From assembly GCF_012524115.1 (NCBI RefSeq), contig NZ_JAAZWB010000084.1:1-64000 (forward strand): a DNA stretch of 64,000 nt, written 5' to 3'. A model generated the notes under the pieces. The model had not been told where the DNA came from, searched no databases, and worked only from the letters and a program-made list of their open reading frames with translations. The DNA comes from Bacillus sp. RO1 (lineage in GTDB: Bacteria > Bacillota > Bacilli > Bacillales > Bacillaceae_I). The position numbers and the translations under genes are program-made. The first letter of the stretch is position 1. The number at the start of each line of letters is the position of its first letter. Below are positions 43,267 to 52,657 of the stretch, piece by piece.

Positions 43267-43328
43267 ATATTAATCTTGTATAATATTTTTATTAATTGAA
43301 TGGGATAGAAGATTACAATTAATGATAA

Positions 43329-44126
43329 TTATACAGACCAATAGTAATGGAGAGCATTTTTAGCGTGTCTCTCAACAGCTATGGCATAATTATATGCGGC
43401 TCCTGTTACCCCCGCTGCGGCTAAACCAACAGCAACTCCTGCTCCTCCACTTAGTGAGGCAATAACTAATGCTGCAAGCCACGCAATTCCTGAACCAACA
43501 GCAGCACCTATAAATTTGATTTCGTAATCATTCAATAAATCTACTTCTTTTTTGAAATTATCTAGGTTTTTTGAGTTACTTGAAGTTCTTGTTACATTCT
43601 TATAGTAAGTCTTGTAAAGGGATCCTGGTTGAGGTCTTCTTAGTTGCCATTTTTGAGGGGATGAATAGGTAATAGTGTACTCCATGTTTGAGAATGTATT
43701 CTCTTGAAGTGTTGATGCAAGAGTTACAAACCCACCTTCTGCAGTAGTATCATTTAACTCCGAAGCTAAGGCTTCTAATTCATTTAAATCAATTTCAACC
43801 TTTGAAGATTTATCTCCCTTAATTTCAGTAGTTATGATATTTCTCTTTTTATCAAATGTTCCTATGGATACTACACCATTTTCAATGGTTTCTACTACTC
43901 TAAAATTTTTATTGTCTTTGATTATTTTAGTCTCTATACCTTGTATTATATCAATTGTCTCTTTGTCTTCAATTGGATCTAAGCCTACTGTGGATTTAAA
44001 ATCCTGTGTGCTAAGTGCAATATTGGAGCCTGAATTCATAGCGTTACTTGCGTTAGGTCCGATAAGTGAAAATACTAGAACTGCAGCAATAGATAGAAGA
44101 GTACTTTTAAAACAAATTTTAAACAT
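43329..44126 (-). CDS. Secreted bacteriocin-like protein (geobacillin-26-like)
   Basis: A 265-residue protein with a signal peptide (to about residue 29, ending GPNASNA), a charged central region (KIIKDNKNFRVVETIENG) and a Gly/Ala-rich hydrophobic C-terminus (about 205-245) that could insert into membranes. From memory this layout and wording fit the geobacillin-26 family of large bacteriocins; I cannot confirm it. AAGGTGAC precedes ATG 44126. The neighbour at 44268-44435 is a two-TM protein that may be its immunity factor. Confidence 0.5.
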   Translation of the reverse strand: MFKICFKSTLLSIAAVLVFSLIGPNASNAMNSGSNIALSTQDFKSTVGLDPIEDKETIDIIQGIETKIIKDNKNFRVVETIENGVVSIGTFDKKRNIITTEIKGDKSSKVEIDLNELEALASELNDTTAEGGFVTLASTLQENTFSNMEYTITYSSPQKWQLRRPQPGSLYKTYYKNVTRTSSNSKNLDNFKKEVDLLNDYEIKFIGAAVGSGIAWLAALVIASLSGGAGVAVGLAAAGVTGAAYNYAIAVERHAKNALHYYWSV

Positions 44127-44267
44127 TTTTTAGTCACCTTTATATTTTATTTAGGAATTAAGATTAATATACATTTGCCTCCTCTCTCTTGGATTTTGAT
44201 AATTCCTAATTCCTATACCTAACAGGTACTACACCACCTTAATACACAAAGATGTTTTCTATTACAT

Positions 44268-44435
44268 TTAGTTGGAAAGGAGTCTAGTAATATTAAACGC
44301 TATTAGTGAAAGACCTACACCAAAAAATATAATGCTAGTAACTGTATTATACTTACTAATTTTACTCCTTTTAGCAAGGTAAATACCTCCAAAAATAAAC
44401 ATTAAAGATAATACAAAAAAGACTACAGTTATCAC
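44268..44435 (-). CDS. Small two-TM protein, candidate immunity factor
   Basis: A 55-residue product with two membrane helices (VVFFVLSLMFIFGGIYLAK and TSIIFFGVGLSLIAF) joined by a basic loop. AAGAGGTGA precedes GTG 44435. It is the first gene of the unit with the bacteriocin-like gene 140 bases downstream. Bacteriocin immunity proteins often look like this. Confidence 0.5.
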   Translation of the reverse strand: MITVVFFVLSLMFIFGGIYLAKRSKISKYNTVTSIIFFGVGLSLIAFNITRLLSN

Positions 44436-44726
44436 TAAAATCACCTCTTATTCAAATTTAAATTCTATTATAATACTTATAAAACTAAGCACAATATGTC
44501 TTTTCAACCAAATATAGAAGAGATATTAACAATACCTGTACCCTATAGTACCAGCATTAGCGTAACTGTTAATTCTTCCTAATATTAACATCTATTTAAA
44601 TAGTTTAAAAATCACGAATATTCTTATATTTCCTCATCTTTAAAAGTATATATTCTTTTATCTATATATATCAGTGAAAATCGTATAAAATAATACATTT
44701 GTAGTAATATACTCAAGCTTATATGT

Positions 44727-44756
44727 TTTACAGTTTTAGAATATTTCTCTTATAAT
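44727..44756 (+). promoter_or_regulatory. Promoter stranded at the transposon's left edge
   Basis: TTTACA (44727-44732), 18 bases, TATAAT (44751-44756), then AATAA and the transposon end. In the pre-insertion sequence this promoter would have read into the RRNPP regulator now at 51758. The rest of 44436-44767 holds no gene. Confidence 0.55.
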
Positions 44757-44767
44757 CATTTAAATAA

Positions 44768-44805
44768 GGGGTCCTACCAACAAAACGCGGAAAACATACG
44801 CTAAG
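44768..44805. repeat. Left 38-bp terminal inverted repeat of the transposon
   Basis: Begins GGGGTCCTACCAACAAAACG and ends ACGCTAAG. It is a perfect inverse of 51699-51736. Confidence 0.95.
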
Positions 44806-44824
44806 AGAAATTCCGAGGTAAAAA

Positions 44825-44858
44825 GGCCGATTTTTCCTACGCTAAGGAATCATCGGCC
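44825..44858 (-). terminator. tnpA terminator, copy of merA terminator
   Basis: GGCCGAT and ATCGGCC arms enclose a CCTACGCTAAGG core. It is nearly identical in inverse to 51646-51679. Confidence 0.75.
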
Positions 44859-44865
44859 TTTAATA

Positions 44866-47817
44866 TTATTGAAGAAGAGGGCGTAGGGAATGTAGACTTG
44901 TTACTTTTCTTGCATCAAAGTTGTATTCACCAAGAAAATTAATGTGTTCCCATCCTAATGGAGAAATATGTTTAAGTAAGTCTTCTCTCAAATTCCCTTT
45001 TTCCTTCAATAGTTTTGTTGCTTCTGTAAGATAAACGGTATTCCATACACTAATGGCATTAATTAGAATGTTTAAAGCACTTGCACGTTGTAGCTGGTCT
45101 TGTATTCCTCGTTCCCGCAACTCACCTCGTTTTCCAAAGAATAAGGCTCTCGCTAACCCATTCATCGCTTCTCCTTTATTTAGTCCCCGTTGAATTCGAC
45201 GGCGTAGTGTTTCGTTAGATATGTAATCCAAAATAAAAATGGTCTTTTCGATTCTCCCCATTTCTCGCAAAGTAGTTGCAAGTTTATTTTGTCTCGCATA
45301 CGACCCTAATTTCCCCATCATAAGTGAACCGGACACTTTTCCTTCTCGAATAGAATGAGCTACACGTAATACGTCATCGAAATTCTCTTGAATAATTTTT
45401 GTATTAATACGACCACGGAGTATATTTTCTAATTTATGGAATTCACTTGGCGTTTGGATCGTGAATAGCTTAGAGTCAGCTAAATCACGTAGCCTTGGTG
45501 CAAAACGAAATCCTAGTAAATGACTCAATCCAAATACTGAGTCGGCGTAGCCAGCTGTATCTGTAAAATGCTCTTCAATATTTAAATCTGTCTCATGATG
45601 AAGTAATCCATCAATAACGTGGACAGCATCACGAGCATTAGTATTAATGACTTTCGTATAAAAACTTGAAAATTGATCACTGGTAAATCGATAAATGGTT
45701 GCCCCTTTTCCAGACCCATAGTGTGGATTGGCATCGGCATGTAACGATGAAACACCAACCTGTACGCGCATTCCATCAGAAGAAGAGGTACTTCCATCTC
45801 CCCAATAGGAAGCTAGTTTAAGCTTATGTTGAAAATTTACTAATGTCGCTTGTGCACGACTTATAGCATCATCAAATAAACGCCATTGTGCTGCATTAGC
45901 CATTTGATGATAAGTAACTCCTGGTGTCGCTTCTGCCATTTTAGTAAGTCCTATGTTAGTTCCCATCGCCATGAGAGCAGCCATGAGAACAACTTTTTCC
46001 TCTCCCTTTGGCGGGCGATTGGTTGAGGCATGTATCAACATTTCGTCAAATCCTGTCCAGTGTGCTACCTCCATTAAAAGATCAGTGAGCTTTATTCTTG
46101 GCAACATATTATATAAAGACAGGCTAAAAGCTCTCGCTTCTTCGGGTGTATTCTTCTCCAAACGGTCCAATCGGATCTTAGCCTTTTCGATAGTTACTCC
46201 TTCTAAAGAATCAAGATTATTTGAAACCCATGTAAGGCGTTGAGCTAGTGACTTTCTTCTTTCCTCAAGATATTCATCTGCCGATGAACGAACGGCTAGT
46301 TTAGTATCCGTAAGACGAGTTGTTGTCCAATCTTCTTTAGGAACAAGATACTCTTCAAAATCTTTATGAAGTCTACTACCGACTACGGATATGTCGCCTG
46401 AACGAATATGATTTTTCAACTCTGTTAGTGCAGCCATCTCGTAATAGTGTCGGTTAATTATTCCATCATCACCATAAACATGCTTCTTCCAACGTTTAGG
46501 AATAAAATCTACCGGGGCATCATTTGGAATTTTTCTTTTACCAGATTCATTCATTTCATTTAGCGTCTTTAAGGCTTGCAATAGTGGCTCTGTACCTTGT
46601 GTAGAACGAAATTCAAAAGACTTAAGAAAAGTAGGAGTATATTTTCTTAGATAAGAAAAACGATTTTCTAACAAATCTAGATAATCGTAATCCATCGGTC
46701 GGGCTAATTTTTGAGCTTCTTCGACGGAAGAAACAATTTTATCCCACGGCATAATCTTTTCAATAGCATTAAATGGATCAAGCCCTTCATTTCGTGCTTG
46801 GATAAGTGCTGAACCAATATCTGCAAAATGTACGACTTTTTCATTCACTGCTTTTCCATTTTCTTTTTGCATTTCTTCTTGTGTTTTACGTCCTTTTGAT
46901 TGCAAGATCATCATTTGTCGATCATGAATTTCAATTGCTTGGTCAATTAAATCCTGACTATGAGTCACAAGATATGCCACGAGAATTGCATATTTCTTTT
47001 TTTCTTTAAACCTTCGAAATGAGTGTGGTTCATACCTTGCTCCAATACGAGATAATTGAAGTAAACGATTGGGATGGATATGTTCTGAATTTATTTCTAA
47101 TTTTAAATCTCGAATATATTCTAAGCGCTTTATTACTTTTAAAAAGGCTTCAGGTGAAGAGTGTCCGGGAAGTTCTCTAAGCCATGCTAAGGGGGTTTTT
47201 CTATTGTCTACAAATGGATCTATAAGTTTATCTAACTTTTGTTTTTGCCATTTAGATAGAGTACAAGTTAATGATTTAAAAATTCTTTCCTCTGCTCGTT
47301 GACGAGTTTCCCAAACAAGTCTTTCTATAGTAGTCATACCAGGGAGAATAATTTTCTGATTCCGTAGTTCTTCTTGTGCTGTACGAAGAAGATACATTGA
47401 ATTTCCATTTTGAAGGGCATGATTCAACAGAAACTGAGCTACCTTGCGGTAGTTCCCTAGGGAAAAATTTTGATAACCATAAACTTGACGGATTTCTTCC
47501 ATATGCTCATGTTTAGTTGGCTCTCGTTGGGCATATAAAGAAAATGAATTAGGATTAACATTTATTTGTCCAGCTATGTATTGGATTATGTAATCTGGTA
47601 TAGGTCCAACATCTGAAAGGGACCATCCTGGGTAGCGTAGAACACATAATTGAACAGCAAAGCCTAAACGATTATGATCTCTTCTGTGTCGTTTAATAAT
47701 TTCAAGGTCATATTGTGAAAAAGTATAATAAGTTTCTAGTTCACTTTCGCTCATATCAGCTGGAATTCGTACAAATTCCGTTCTTTGATCTTCTGTTAGT
47801 AATTCTTTCCCTCTCAT
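44866..47817 (-). CDS. tnpA: Tn3-family transposase TnpA
   Basis: A 983-residue DDE transposase of usual Tn3-family length, with an N-terminal DUF4158-like region and a C-terminal catalytic domain. The catalytic part shows DGMRVQVGVSSLHADANPHY and FTDTAGYADSVFGL, the latter holding the second Asp. It binds the 38-bp ends and makes the cointegrate that TnpR resolves. Its ATG is 47817, one base after the tnpR stop on the same strand, so the two form an operon. A terminator with a copy at the other transposon end follows. Confidence 0.95.
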   Translation of the reverse strand: MRGKELLTEDQRTEFVRIPADMSESELETYYTFSQYDLEIIKRHRRDHNRLGFAVQLCVLRYPGWSLSDVGPIPDYIIQYIAGQINVNPNSFSLYAQREPTKHEHMEEIRQVYGYQNFSLGNYRKVAQFLLNHALQNGNSMYLLRTAQEELRNQKIILPGMTTIERLVWETRQRAEERIFKSLTCTLSKWQKQKLDKLIDPFVDNRKTPLAWLRELPGHSSPEAFLKVIKRLEYIRDLKLEINSEHIHPNRLLQLSRIGARYEPHSFRRFKEKKKYAILVAYLVTHSQDLIDQAIEIHDRQMMILQSKGRKTQEEMQKENGKAVNEKVVHFADIGSALIQARNEGLDPFNAIEKIMPWDKIVSSVEEAQKLARPMDYDYLDLLENRFSYLRKYTPTFLKSFEFRSTQGTEPLLQALKTLNEMNESGKRKIPNDAPVDFIPKRWKKHVYGDDGIINRHYYEMAALTELKNHIRSGDISVVGSRLHKDFEEYLVPKEDWTTTRLTDTKLAVRSSADEYLEERRKSLAQRLTWVSNNLDSLEGVTIEKAKIRLDRLEKNTPEEARAFSLSLYNMLPRIKLTDLLMEVAHWTGFDEMLIHASTNRPPKGEEKVVLMAALMAMGTNIGLTKMAEATPGVTYHQMANAAQWRLFDDAISRAQATLVNFQHKLKLASYWGDGSTSSSDGMRVQVGVSSLHADANPHYGSGKGATIYRFTSDQFSSFYTKVINTNARDAVHVIDGLLHHETDLNIEEHFTDTAGYADSVFGLSHLLGFRFAPRLRDLADSKLFTIQTPSEFHKLENILRGRINTKIIQENFDDVLRVAHSIREGKVSGSLMMGKLGSYARQNKLATTLREMGRIEKTIFILDYISNETLRRRIQRGLNKGEAMNGLARALFFGKRGELRERGIQDQLQRASALNILINAISVWNTVYLTEATKLLKEKGNLREDLLKHISPLGWEHINFLGEYNFDARKVTSLHSLRPLLQ

Positions 47818-47818
47818 G

Positions 47819-48391
47819 CTACAACTCCTTGCTAGATATCTTTTTCTTTTCTAGATAACGATATAAGGTTGTCGCTCCAATCCCTGTTGCCGTCTTAATT
47901 TGAGATAAAGAGTAATCTTTGCTTTCGTACATTTTTATAGCAAGTTCTATTTTCTTTAAATCAACCTTCGGTCTGCCTCCGTTTCTTCCTCTAGCTCTAG
48001 CAGCCGTCAATCCATCTTTCGTTCGTTCACTAATAATATCTCGTTCTAATTCTGCTATGCTGGCCAACATTCTAAAAAAGAATCGTCCCATAGCAGTTGT
48101 CGTGTCAATCTTGTCTTGTATGGAGACAAAATGAATACCCTTTGATTCAAAATGTTCCATAAGCTCAATTAAATGTTTGGTACTACGACTGATACGGTCT
48201 AATTTATAGACAACTACCGTGTCGCCTTTACGCAAAACTTTAAGAAGCTCGTCAAGCTGCGGACGGTTTTTTCTCTTGCCTGACTCCTTTTCTTCAAAAG
48301 TCTGGTCCACTCCGTAGTGAGTCAATGCATCGAGTTGTAACGATAATGACTGATCTTGTGTACTGACACGTGCATATCCAAATTTCAACAA
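47819..48391 (-). CDS. tnpR: Serine resolvase TnpR
   Basis: A 190-residue small serine recombinase. The N-terminal catalytic domain starts FGYARVSTQDQSL (nucleophile Ser in RVST), continues with YKLDRISRS and DTTTAMGRFFFRML, and has a C-terminal Hin-type helix-turn-helix (YSLSQIKTATGIGATTLYRY). It resolves transposition cointegrates at the adjacent res site. It is directly upstream of tnpA on the same strand. Confidence 0.95.
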   Translation of the reverse strand: MLKFGYARVSTQDQSLSLQLDALTHYGVDQTFEEKESGKRKNRPQLDELLKVLRKGDTVVVYKLDRISRSTKHLIELMEHFESKGIHFVSIQDKIDTTTAMGRFFFRMLASIAELERDIISERTKDGLTAARARGRNGGRPKVDLKKIELAIKMYESKDYSLSQIKTATGIGATTLYRYLEKKKISSKEL

Positions 48392-48586
48392 GAATTCCCC
48401 CTTTTTTAATGTCCTAACTATACCAAAAAGGGGTTTGTAATAGATATATTGGTATTTAGATTTTGGTCATATTTTTGGTTATGCATTTTAAGTAGTTTTT
48501 GAGGTTTTAGAGAAGTTCTCTGTTTTTAACCAAAAACGGTCGTTTTCGGCATTGGAATCATTTAATTGAAGGGAGTAATATATATA
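48392..48586. promoter_or_regulatory. res site and divergent promoters
   Basis: AT-rich intergenic DNA between tnpR and merR with imperfect repeats (TTTTTGGTTATGC, TTTTTAACCAAAAACGG). In Tn3 elements the res site for TnpR lies here. Subsites not resolved by eye. Confidence 0.6.
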
Positions 48587-48618
48587 TTGACTATGTACTA
48601 TGGTACAGGGTTTATACT
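48587..48618 (+). promoter_or_regulatory. mer operator/promoter
   Basis: TTGACT (-35, 48587-48592) and TATACT (-10, 48613-48618) are 20 bases apart, longer than optimal, with the dyad GTAC-TATG-GTAC in between. That is the MerR design, where metal-bound MerR twists the DNA to allow transcription. Confidence 0.85.
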
Positions 48619-48636
48619 TTATATGAGGTGAGATAA

Positions 48637-49035
48637 ATGCAATTTCGTATTGGAGAACTGGCTGAAAAGTGCGGCGTTAATAAAGAGACCATTCGATATT
48701 ATGAACGTTTAGGGTTAATTCCAGAGCCTAATCGTACCGAAAAGGGATACCGAATGTATTCACAACAAACGGTCGATCGATTGAATTTCATAAAGAGGAT
48801 GCAGGAACTAGGCTTTACGCTAAATGAAATTGATAAGTTGCTAGGAGTCGTTGATCGCGATGAAGCAAAGTGCCGTGATATGTATGATTTCACCGTTCTT
48901 AAGATAGAGGACATCCAGCGTAAAATTGAAGATCTCAAAAGAATTGAACAAATGCTGATGGATCTTAAAGAAAGATGTCCCGAAAACAAAGATATTTACG
49001 AATGTCCCATTATTGAAACACTGATGAAGAAATAA
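48637..49035 (+). CDS. merR: MerR mercury-responsive regulator
   Basis: A 132-residue protein starting MQFRIGELAEKCGVNKETIR, the MerR winged helix, with a dimerisation coiled coil and Cys residues (KCRDMYDF near 79, RCPENKDIYECP near 117) that bind Hg(II). It represses and activates the mer promoter just upstream. GAGGTGAG precedes ATG 48637. Here merR lies in the same direction as the resistance genes, as in Bacillus mer operons. Confidence 0.95.
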   Translation: MQFRIGELAEKCGVNKETIRYYERLGLIPEPNRTEKGYRMYSQQTVDRLNFIKRMQELGFTLNEIDKLLGVVDRDEAKCRDMYDFTVLKIEDIQRKIEDLKRIEQMLMDLKERCPENKDIYECPIIETLMKK

Positions 49036-49048
49036 GAGGTGAAACAGG

Positions 49049-49318
49049 ATGAAAAACACAATAAAAAGTTCAGGTTGGTTTCTTGTCGCACTAATCACAT
49101 GTCCGTGCCATTTGTTTTTACTGCTTCCGTTGTTTGCGGGAACGGCACTGGGCTCATACTTCACGGAATTTAAAGATGTTATTTTCATCGTGATGGGTCT
49201 GTTATTTGTTTTCACCCTTTTCAAAGGATGGAGAAAACTGAACCCAGAAATTAAAAATGAAACAACGAAAGAAACAACAACGCATGATTGTTGCAGTATG
49301 AAGAGGTTTAAATCATGA
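49049..49318 (+). CDS. merE: MerE-like mercury transport protein
   Basis: An 89-residue membrane protein. WFLVALITCPCHLFLLLPLF carries the CPCHL motif typical of MerE, with a second helix (FIVMGLLFVFTLFK) and a C-terminal DCCSMKRF Cys pair. It helps carry Hg(II) into the cell for reduction. Its stop overlaps the start of merT by four bases (ATGA). Confidence 0.8.
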   Translation: MKNTIKSSGWFLVALITCPCHLFLLLPLFAGTALGSYFTEFKDVIFIVMGLLFVFTLFKGWRKLNPEIKNETTKETTTHDCCSMKRFKS

Positions 49319-49617
49319 AGGAAAAAGTGTCACAGTTAGCCACTATATTTTCAGCTTTTGGTATGGCTGCATGCTGCTTGGGTCCACTGATTTTTATTCC
49401 TCTTGGATTAACTGGATTTGCAGGAGCAATCGCCTTCTACTCATTGAAGTATCGGTTATTGTTCAGCATCGTTACCATCATCCTTCTTGCATACTCCTTT
49501 TACATGGTTTACGGGAGAAAAGGCAAAAGGAAGAGTTCTATCATCGGCTTATGGATCACGACGTTTTTCGTTTTCTGCATGTTTCTTTTTTTATTTCTAG
49601 TTGAAGGTGGACTATAA
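49315..49617 (+). CDS. merT: MerT-like mercury transporter
   Basis: A 100-residue membrane protein with three helices and the vicinal Cys pair of MerT in the first (FGMAACCLGPLIFIPLGL). It passes Hg(II) from MerP to the cytoplasm. Start ATG 49315 overlaps the merE stop. Confidence 0.85.
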   Translation: MKEKVSQLATIFSAFGMAACCLGPLIFIPLGLTGFAGAIAFYSLKYRLLFSIVTIILLAYSFYMVYGRKGKRKSSIIGLWITTFFVFCMFLFLFLVEGGL

Positions 49618-49634
49618 AAAATGAGGTGCTTTAT

Positions 49635-49973
49635 ATGAGCGTAAAAATAATTAGGATTATGATGCTATTATCCCTTCTGTTAGTGGTTAGTGCGTGTAGC
49701 AACGAAAAAGAAGCACAAAATACTATAGATGCTAAGAAGGAAGTAAAAGCTACCATTGAAACAACTAAAACAGGGACATTCACGGTTTTGGGGATGGATT
49801 GTTGTCCGCCGTCTGTTGTAGAAAGCGTCCTGGAAGAGATAGATGGCGTTAGCAAAACAGCCATTAAAGTCAGTGGAAGCAAGGGCGAAGTAACGGTTTC
49901 CTTTAATGATAAGAAAACGGATTTACAGGCAATTAAGACGGCAGTTTCGGATTTCGGGCTTGGAGTCGAATAA
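49635..49973 (+). CDS. merP: MerP-like mercury-binding lipoprotein
   Basis: A 112-residue protein with a lipobox (LLLVVSACSN), so it is anchored outside the membrane as expected for a Gram-positive. An HMA-type domain follows with the motif GMDCCPPSVVESV in place of GMTCxxC. ATG 49635 is spaced from GAGGTG; the GTG nine bases upstream is part of that site. It collects Hg(II) for MerT. Confidence 0.85.
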   Translation: MSVKIIRIMMLLSLLLVVSACSNEKEAQNTIDAKKEVKATIETTKTGTFTVLGMDCCPPSVVESVLEEIDGVSKTAIKVSGSKGEVTVSFNDKKTDLQAIKTAVSDFGLGVE

Positions 49974-49988
49974 AAGGAGGGAGTTAAC

Positions 49989-51629
49989 ATGAAAAAATAT
50001 CGAGTGAACGTTCAAGGAATGACTTGTACGGGTTGTGAAGAGCATGTAGCTGTTGCTCTTGAAAACATGGGTGCAAGAGGGATTGAAGTAGATTTTCGCC
50101 GTGGCGAAGCTGTATTTGAGCTACCAAATGGCTTAGAGGTTGAAACAGCGAAAAAAGCGATTGCTGAAGCGAAATATCAACCAGGCGAAGCAGAAGAAGT
50201 ACAATCGCAAGAAATGATGCAGTTAGGTGATGAAGGTGATTATGACTACATCATCATCGGTTCTGGTGGGGCTGCCTTTTCATCTGCCATCGAAGCCGTG
50301 AAATACGGAGCAAAAGTGGCAATCATTGAACGTGGTACGGTTGGTGGAACATGCGTGAACATCGGCTGTGTTCCTTCAAAGACTTTGCTTCGGGCTGGCG
50401 AAATCAATCATCTGGCAAAAAATAATCCATTCATCGGATTGCACACGTCAGCTGGTGACGTTGATTTGGCACCATTGATCAAGCAGAAAAATGAACTGGT
50501 GACGGATCTTCGAAACTCAAAATATGTGGATTTGATTGATGACTACGGCTTTGAATTAATCAAAGGCGAAGCGAAATTCGTAGATGAAAAAACCGTTGAA
50601 GTCAATAGCATTCAGTTGTCAGCCAAACGATTCTTAATCGCGACAGGTGCTTCACCAGCAGTGCCAAACATTCCTGGACTGGATGAAGTCGATTATTTAA
50701 CAAGCACAACTCTGCTTGAATTAAAGAAGGTTCCTAAGCGTCTTACGGTCATCGGTTCTGGCTATATCGGGATGGAATTGGGACAACTCTTCCATAATCT
50801 AGGCTCAGAAGTCACATTGATGCAAAGAAGCCCGCGTTTGTTAAAGGAATACGATCCTGAGGTTTCAGAAGCAATCACGCAAGCCTTGACAGAACAAGGG
50901 GTCAACTTAGTGACGGGAGCATCTTTTGAACGAATCGAACAAGATGGAGACATTAAAAAGGTCCATGTTGAGGTAAATGGCAAGAAGCGAATCATTGAGG
51001 CAGATCAATTACTGGTTGCCACAGGAAGAACACCAAACACGGCAACCTTGAATTTACAGGATGCAGGCGTTGAAGTAGGCCCCCGTGGTGAAATCGTAAT
51101 CGATGAGTATTCAAAAACAACGAATTCACGCATCTATGCAGCAGGAGATGTCACGCTTGGTCCTCAATTTGTATATGTAGCAGCTTATCAAGGTGGAGTT
51201 GCGGCAGGAAATGCTATCGGTGGACTGAACAAAAAGCTGAATTTAGAAGTGGTTCCGGGGGTTACATTTACAGCTCCAGCAATTGCAACGGTTGGTTTAA
51301 CGGAGCAACAGGCGAAAGAGAAAGGATATGAAGTGAAAACATCCGTTTTGCCGTTAGATGCCGTTCCAAGAGCACTGGTTAATCGGGAAACAACAGGTGT
51401 GTTTAAACTGGTCGCGGACGCGAAAACGTTAAAAATATTAGGGGCTCATGTGGTTGCAGAAAACGCAGGAGACGTGATTTATGCAGCGACATTAGCTGTC
51501 AAATTCGGTTTAACCGTAGAGGATCTTCGCGAAACCCTTGCACCATATTTGACAATGGCAGAAGGACTGAAGCTGGCTGCTCTAACGTTTGACAAAGATG
51601 TATCCAAACTATCTTGTTGTGCAGGATAA
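49989..51629 (+). CDS. merA: MerA mercuric reductase
   Basis: A 546-residue flavoprotein. An N-terminal HMA domain ([13 protein letters not shown]) precedes FAD-binding [15 protein letters not shown], the redox active site [20 protein letters not shown]-binding [11 protein letters not shown] and the C-terminal Cys pair LSCCAG. It reduces Hg(II) to volatile Hg(0) using NADPH. AAAGGAGG precedes ATG 49989. It is the last gene of the operon. Confidence 0.97.
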   Translation: MKKYRVNVQGMTCTGCEEHVAVALENMGARGIEVDFRRGEAVFELPNGLEVETAKKAIAEAKYQPGEAEEVQSQEMMQLGDEGDYDYIIIGSGGAAFSSAIEAVKYGAKVAIIERGTVGGTCVNIGCVPSKTLLRAGEINHLAKNNPFIGLHTSAGDVDLAPLIKQKNELVTDLRNSKYVDLIDDYGFELIKGEAKFVDEKTVEVNSIQLSAKRFLIATGASPAVPNIPGLDEVDYLTSTTLLELKKVPKRLTVIGSGYIGMELGQLFHNLGSEVTLMQRSPRLLKEYDPEVSEAITQALTEQGVNLVTGASFERIEQDGDIKKVHVEVNGKKRIIEADQLLVATGRTPNTATLNLQDAGVEVGPRGEIVIDEYSKTTNSRIYAAGDVTLGPQFVYVAAYQGGVAAGNAIGGLNKKLNLEVVPGVTFTAPAIATVGLTEQQAKEKGYEVKTSVLPLDAVPRALVNRETTGVFKLVADAKTLKILGAHVVAENAGDVIYAATLAVKFGLTVEDLRETLAPYLTMAEGLKLAALTFDKDVSKLSCCAG

Positions 51630-51645
51630 CTATCTTTTAATATCA

Positions 51646-51679
51646 AGCCGATGATTCCTTAGCGTAGGAAAAATCGGCT
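51646..51679 (+). terminator. merA terminator
   Basis: AGCCGAT and ATCGGCT arms with the CCTTAGCGTAGG core, followed by TTTTTT. It is an inverse copy of the tnpA terminator at 44825-44858. Confidence 0.85.
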
Positions 51680-51698
51680 TTTTTCATGTCGAAATTTG

Positions 51699-51736
51699 CT
51701 TAGCGTATGTTTTCCGCGTTTTGTTGGTAGGACCCC
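51699..51736. repeat. Right 38-bp terminal inverted repeat of the transposon
   Basis: Begins CTTAGCGTATG and ends GGTAGGACCCC. It is a perfect inverse of the left end, followed by the AATAA target duplication. Confidence 0.95.
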
Positions 51737-51757
51737 AATAAGGGGTTGATTGATGCT

Positions 51758-52657
51758 ATGGATCCGAAATTAATAGGAAATAAAATTAGAGAACTTCGAT
51801 TAAAAGCTGGGTATTCTCAAGAAGAGTTGGCATCAGAAATATGCACCCAGGCGCAGATTAGTAAAATAGAAAGAGGAGCCGGATATCCTCAAGCTAATAC
51901 CCTATTCTATATTTCTCAAAAATTAGGTGTAGATCCAAATTATTTCTTTGATATTGGCACCACCCCTAATTTGGATTATGTAACAGCTGTTAAAAAGAAG
52001 ATAAATGATCTAAAAAATGCTTTTAAATATCCGGATATTCTAAAAATAATTAATAGGGAATTTACGAATCCATTATTTAGAGAAGATAAACTAAACTTTC
52101 AATTCCTGCTTTGGCATAAAGGCATTGTAGAATTTGAATATTTTAAGGAATTTAAAGAAGCGGTTGATACATATAATCAAGCATTCAATTTAACACCTGT
52201 GGATAAATATTGGAGTGATCAACAAATTGAAATAGCACTTAGTTTGGGTTCAGCTTACAATCAATTAAACGAACTAAATAGAGCTTTACACTTATATGAT
52301 CGAATAAAAATAGAAATAGAAAAGAAACCACTTATTCATGACAGTCGCATTCATTTACGCTACTGCTATTTTAGAGCTAGAGCTTATACGCGTTTACAAG
52401 ATTACCGTGAATCTATTAAGCTTTGTGAAGAAGGGATAGAATACTGTATCTCCGAACAAACTCAAAAGTTCTTCGGTGAGCTGCATTATCAGATAGGCTA
52501 TAATTACGAATTAATGGGGAATTGGCCGAAAGCTATTGAATATTATGAAGAGGCTAAGACGATATTTCATCTGTATAAAAATCACTTGTATGATAATATC
52601 ATTTTAGAGAAAATAAAAACCCTCAGTGAGAAAAGTAGTGCCCAGCCAAGTAATTAA
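51758..52657 (+). CDS. RRNPP-type (PlcR/Rgg-like) quorum regulator
   Basis: A 299-residue protein. An XRE helix-turn-helix (IRELRLKAGYSQEELASEIC, ending QISKIERG) is followed by TPR-type helical repeats (about 75-290), the layout of PlcR/NprR/Rgg regulators, which bind a short re-imported peptide. ATG 51758 follows AAGGGG, created exactly at the target duplication. The mer transposon sits just upstream, so its old promoter (44727-44756) is 7 kb away. I see no small export-type peptide gene right after it. A terminator follows. Confidence 0.85.
   Translation: MDPKLIGNKIRELRLKAGYSQEELASEICTQAQISKIERGAGYPQANTLFYISQKLGVDPNYFFDIGTTPNLDYVTAVKKKINDLKNAFKYPDILKIINREFTNPLFREDKLNFQFLLWHKGIVEFEYFKEFKEAVDTYNQAFNLTPVDKYWSDQQIEIALSLGSAYNQLNELNRALHLYDRIKIEIEKKPLIHDSRIHLRYCYFRARAYTRLQDYRESIKLCEEGIEYCISEQTQKFFGELHYQIGYNYELMGNWPKAIEYYEEAKTIFHLYKNHLYDNIILEKIKTLSEKSSAQPSN

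Larger units (their letters stand above)
44768..51736. mobile_element. Tn3-family mercury-resistance transposon
   Basis: A 6969-bp unit with perfect 38-bp inverted ends, flanked by the 5-bp direct repeat AATAA (44763-44767 and 51737-51741), the size of target duplication expected for the Tn3 family. It contains tnpA and tnpR (minus strand), a res region, and merR-merE-merT-merP-merA (plus strand). No gene is damaged, so it is probably active and fairly recent. It resembles Bacillus mer transposons of the Tn5084/TnMERI1 type but lacks merB. Confidence 0.95.
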
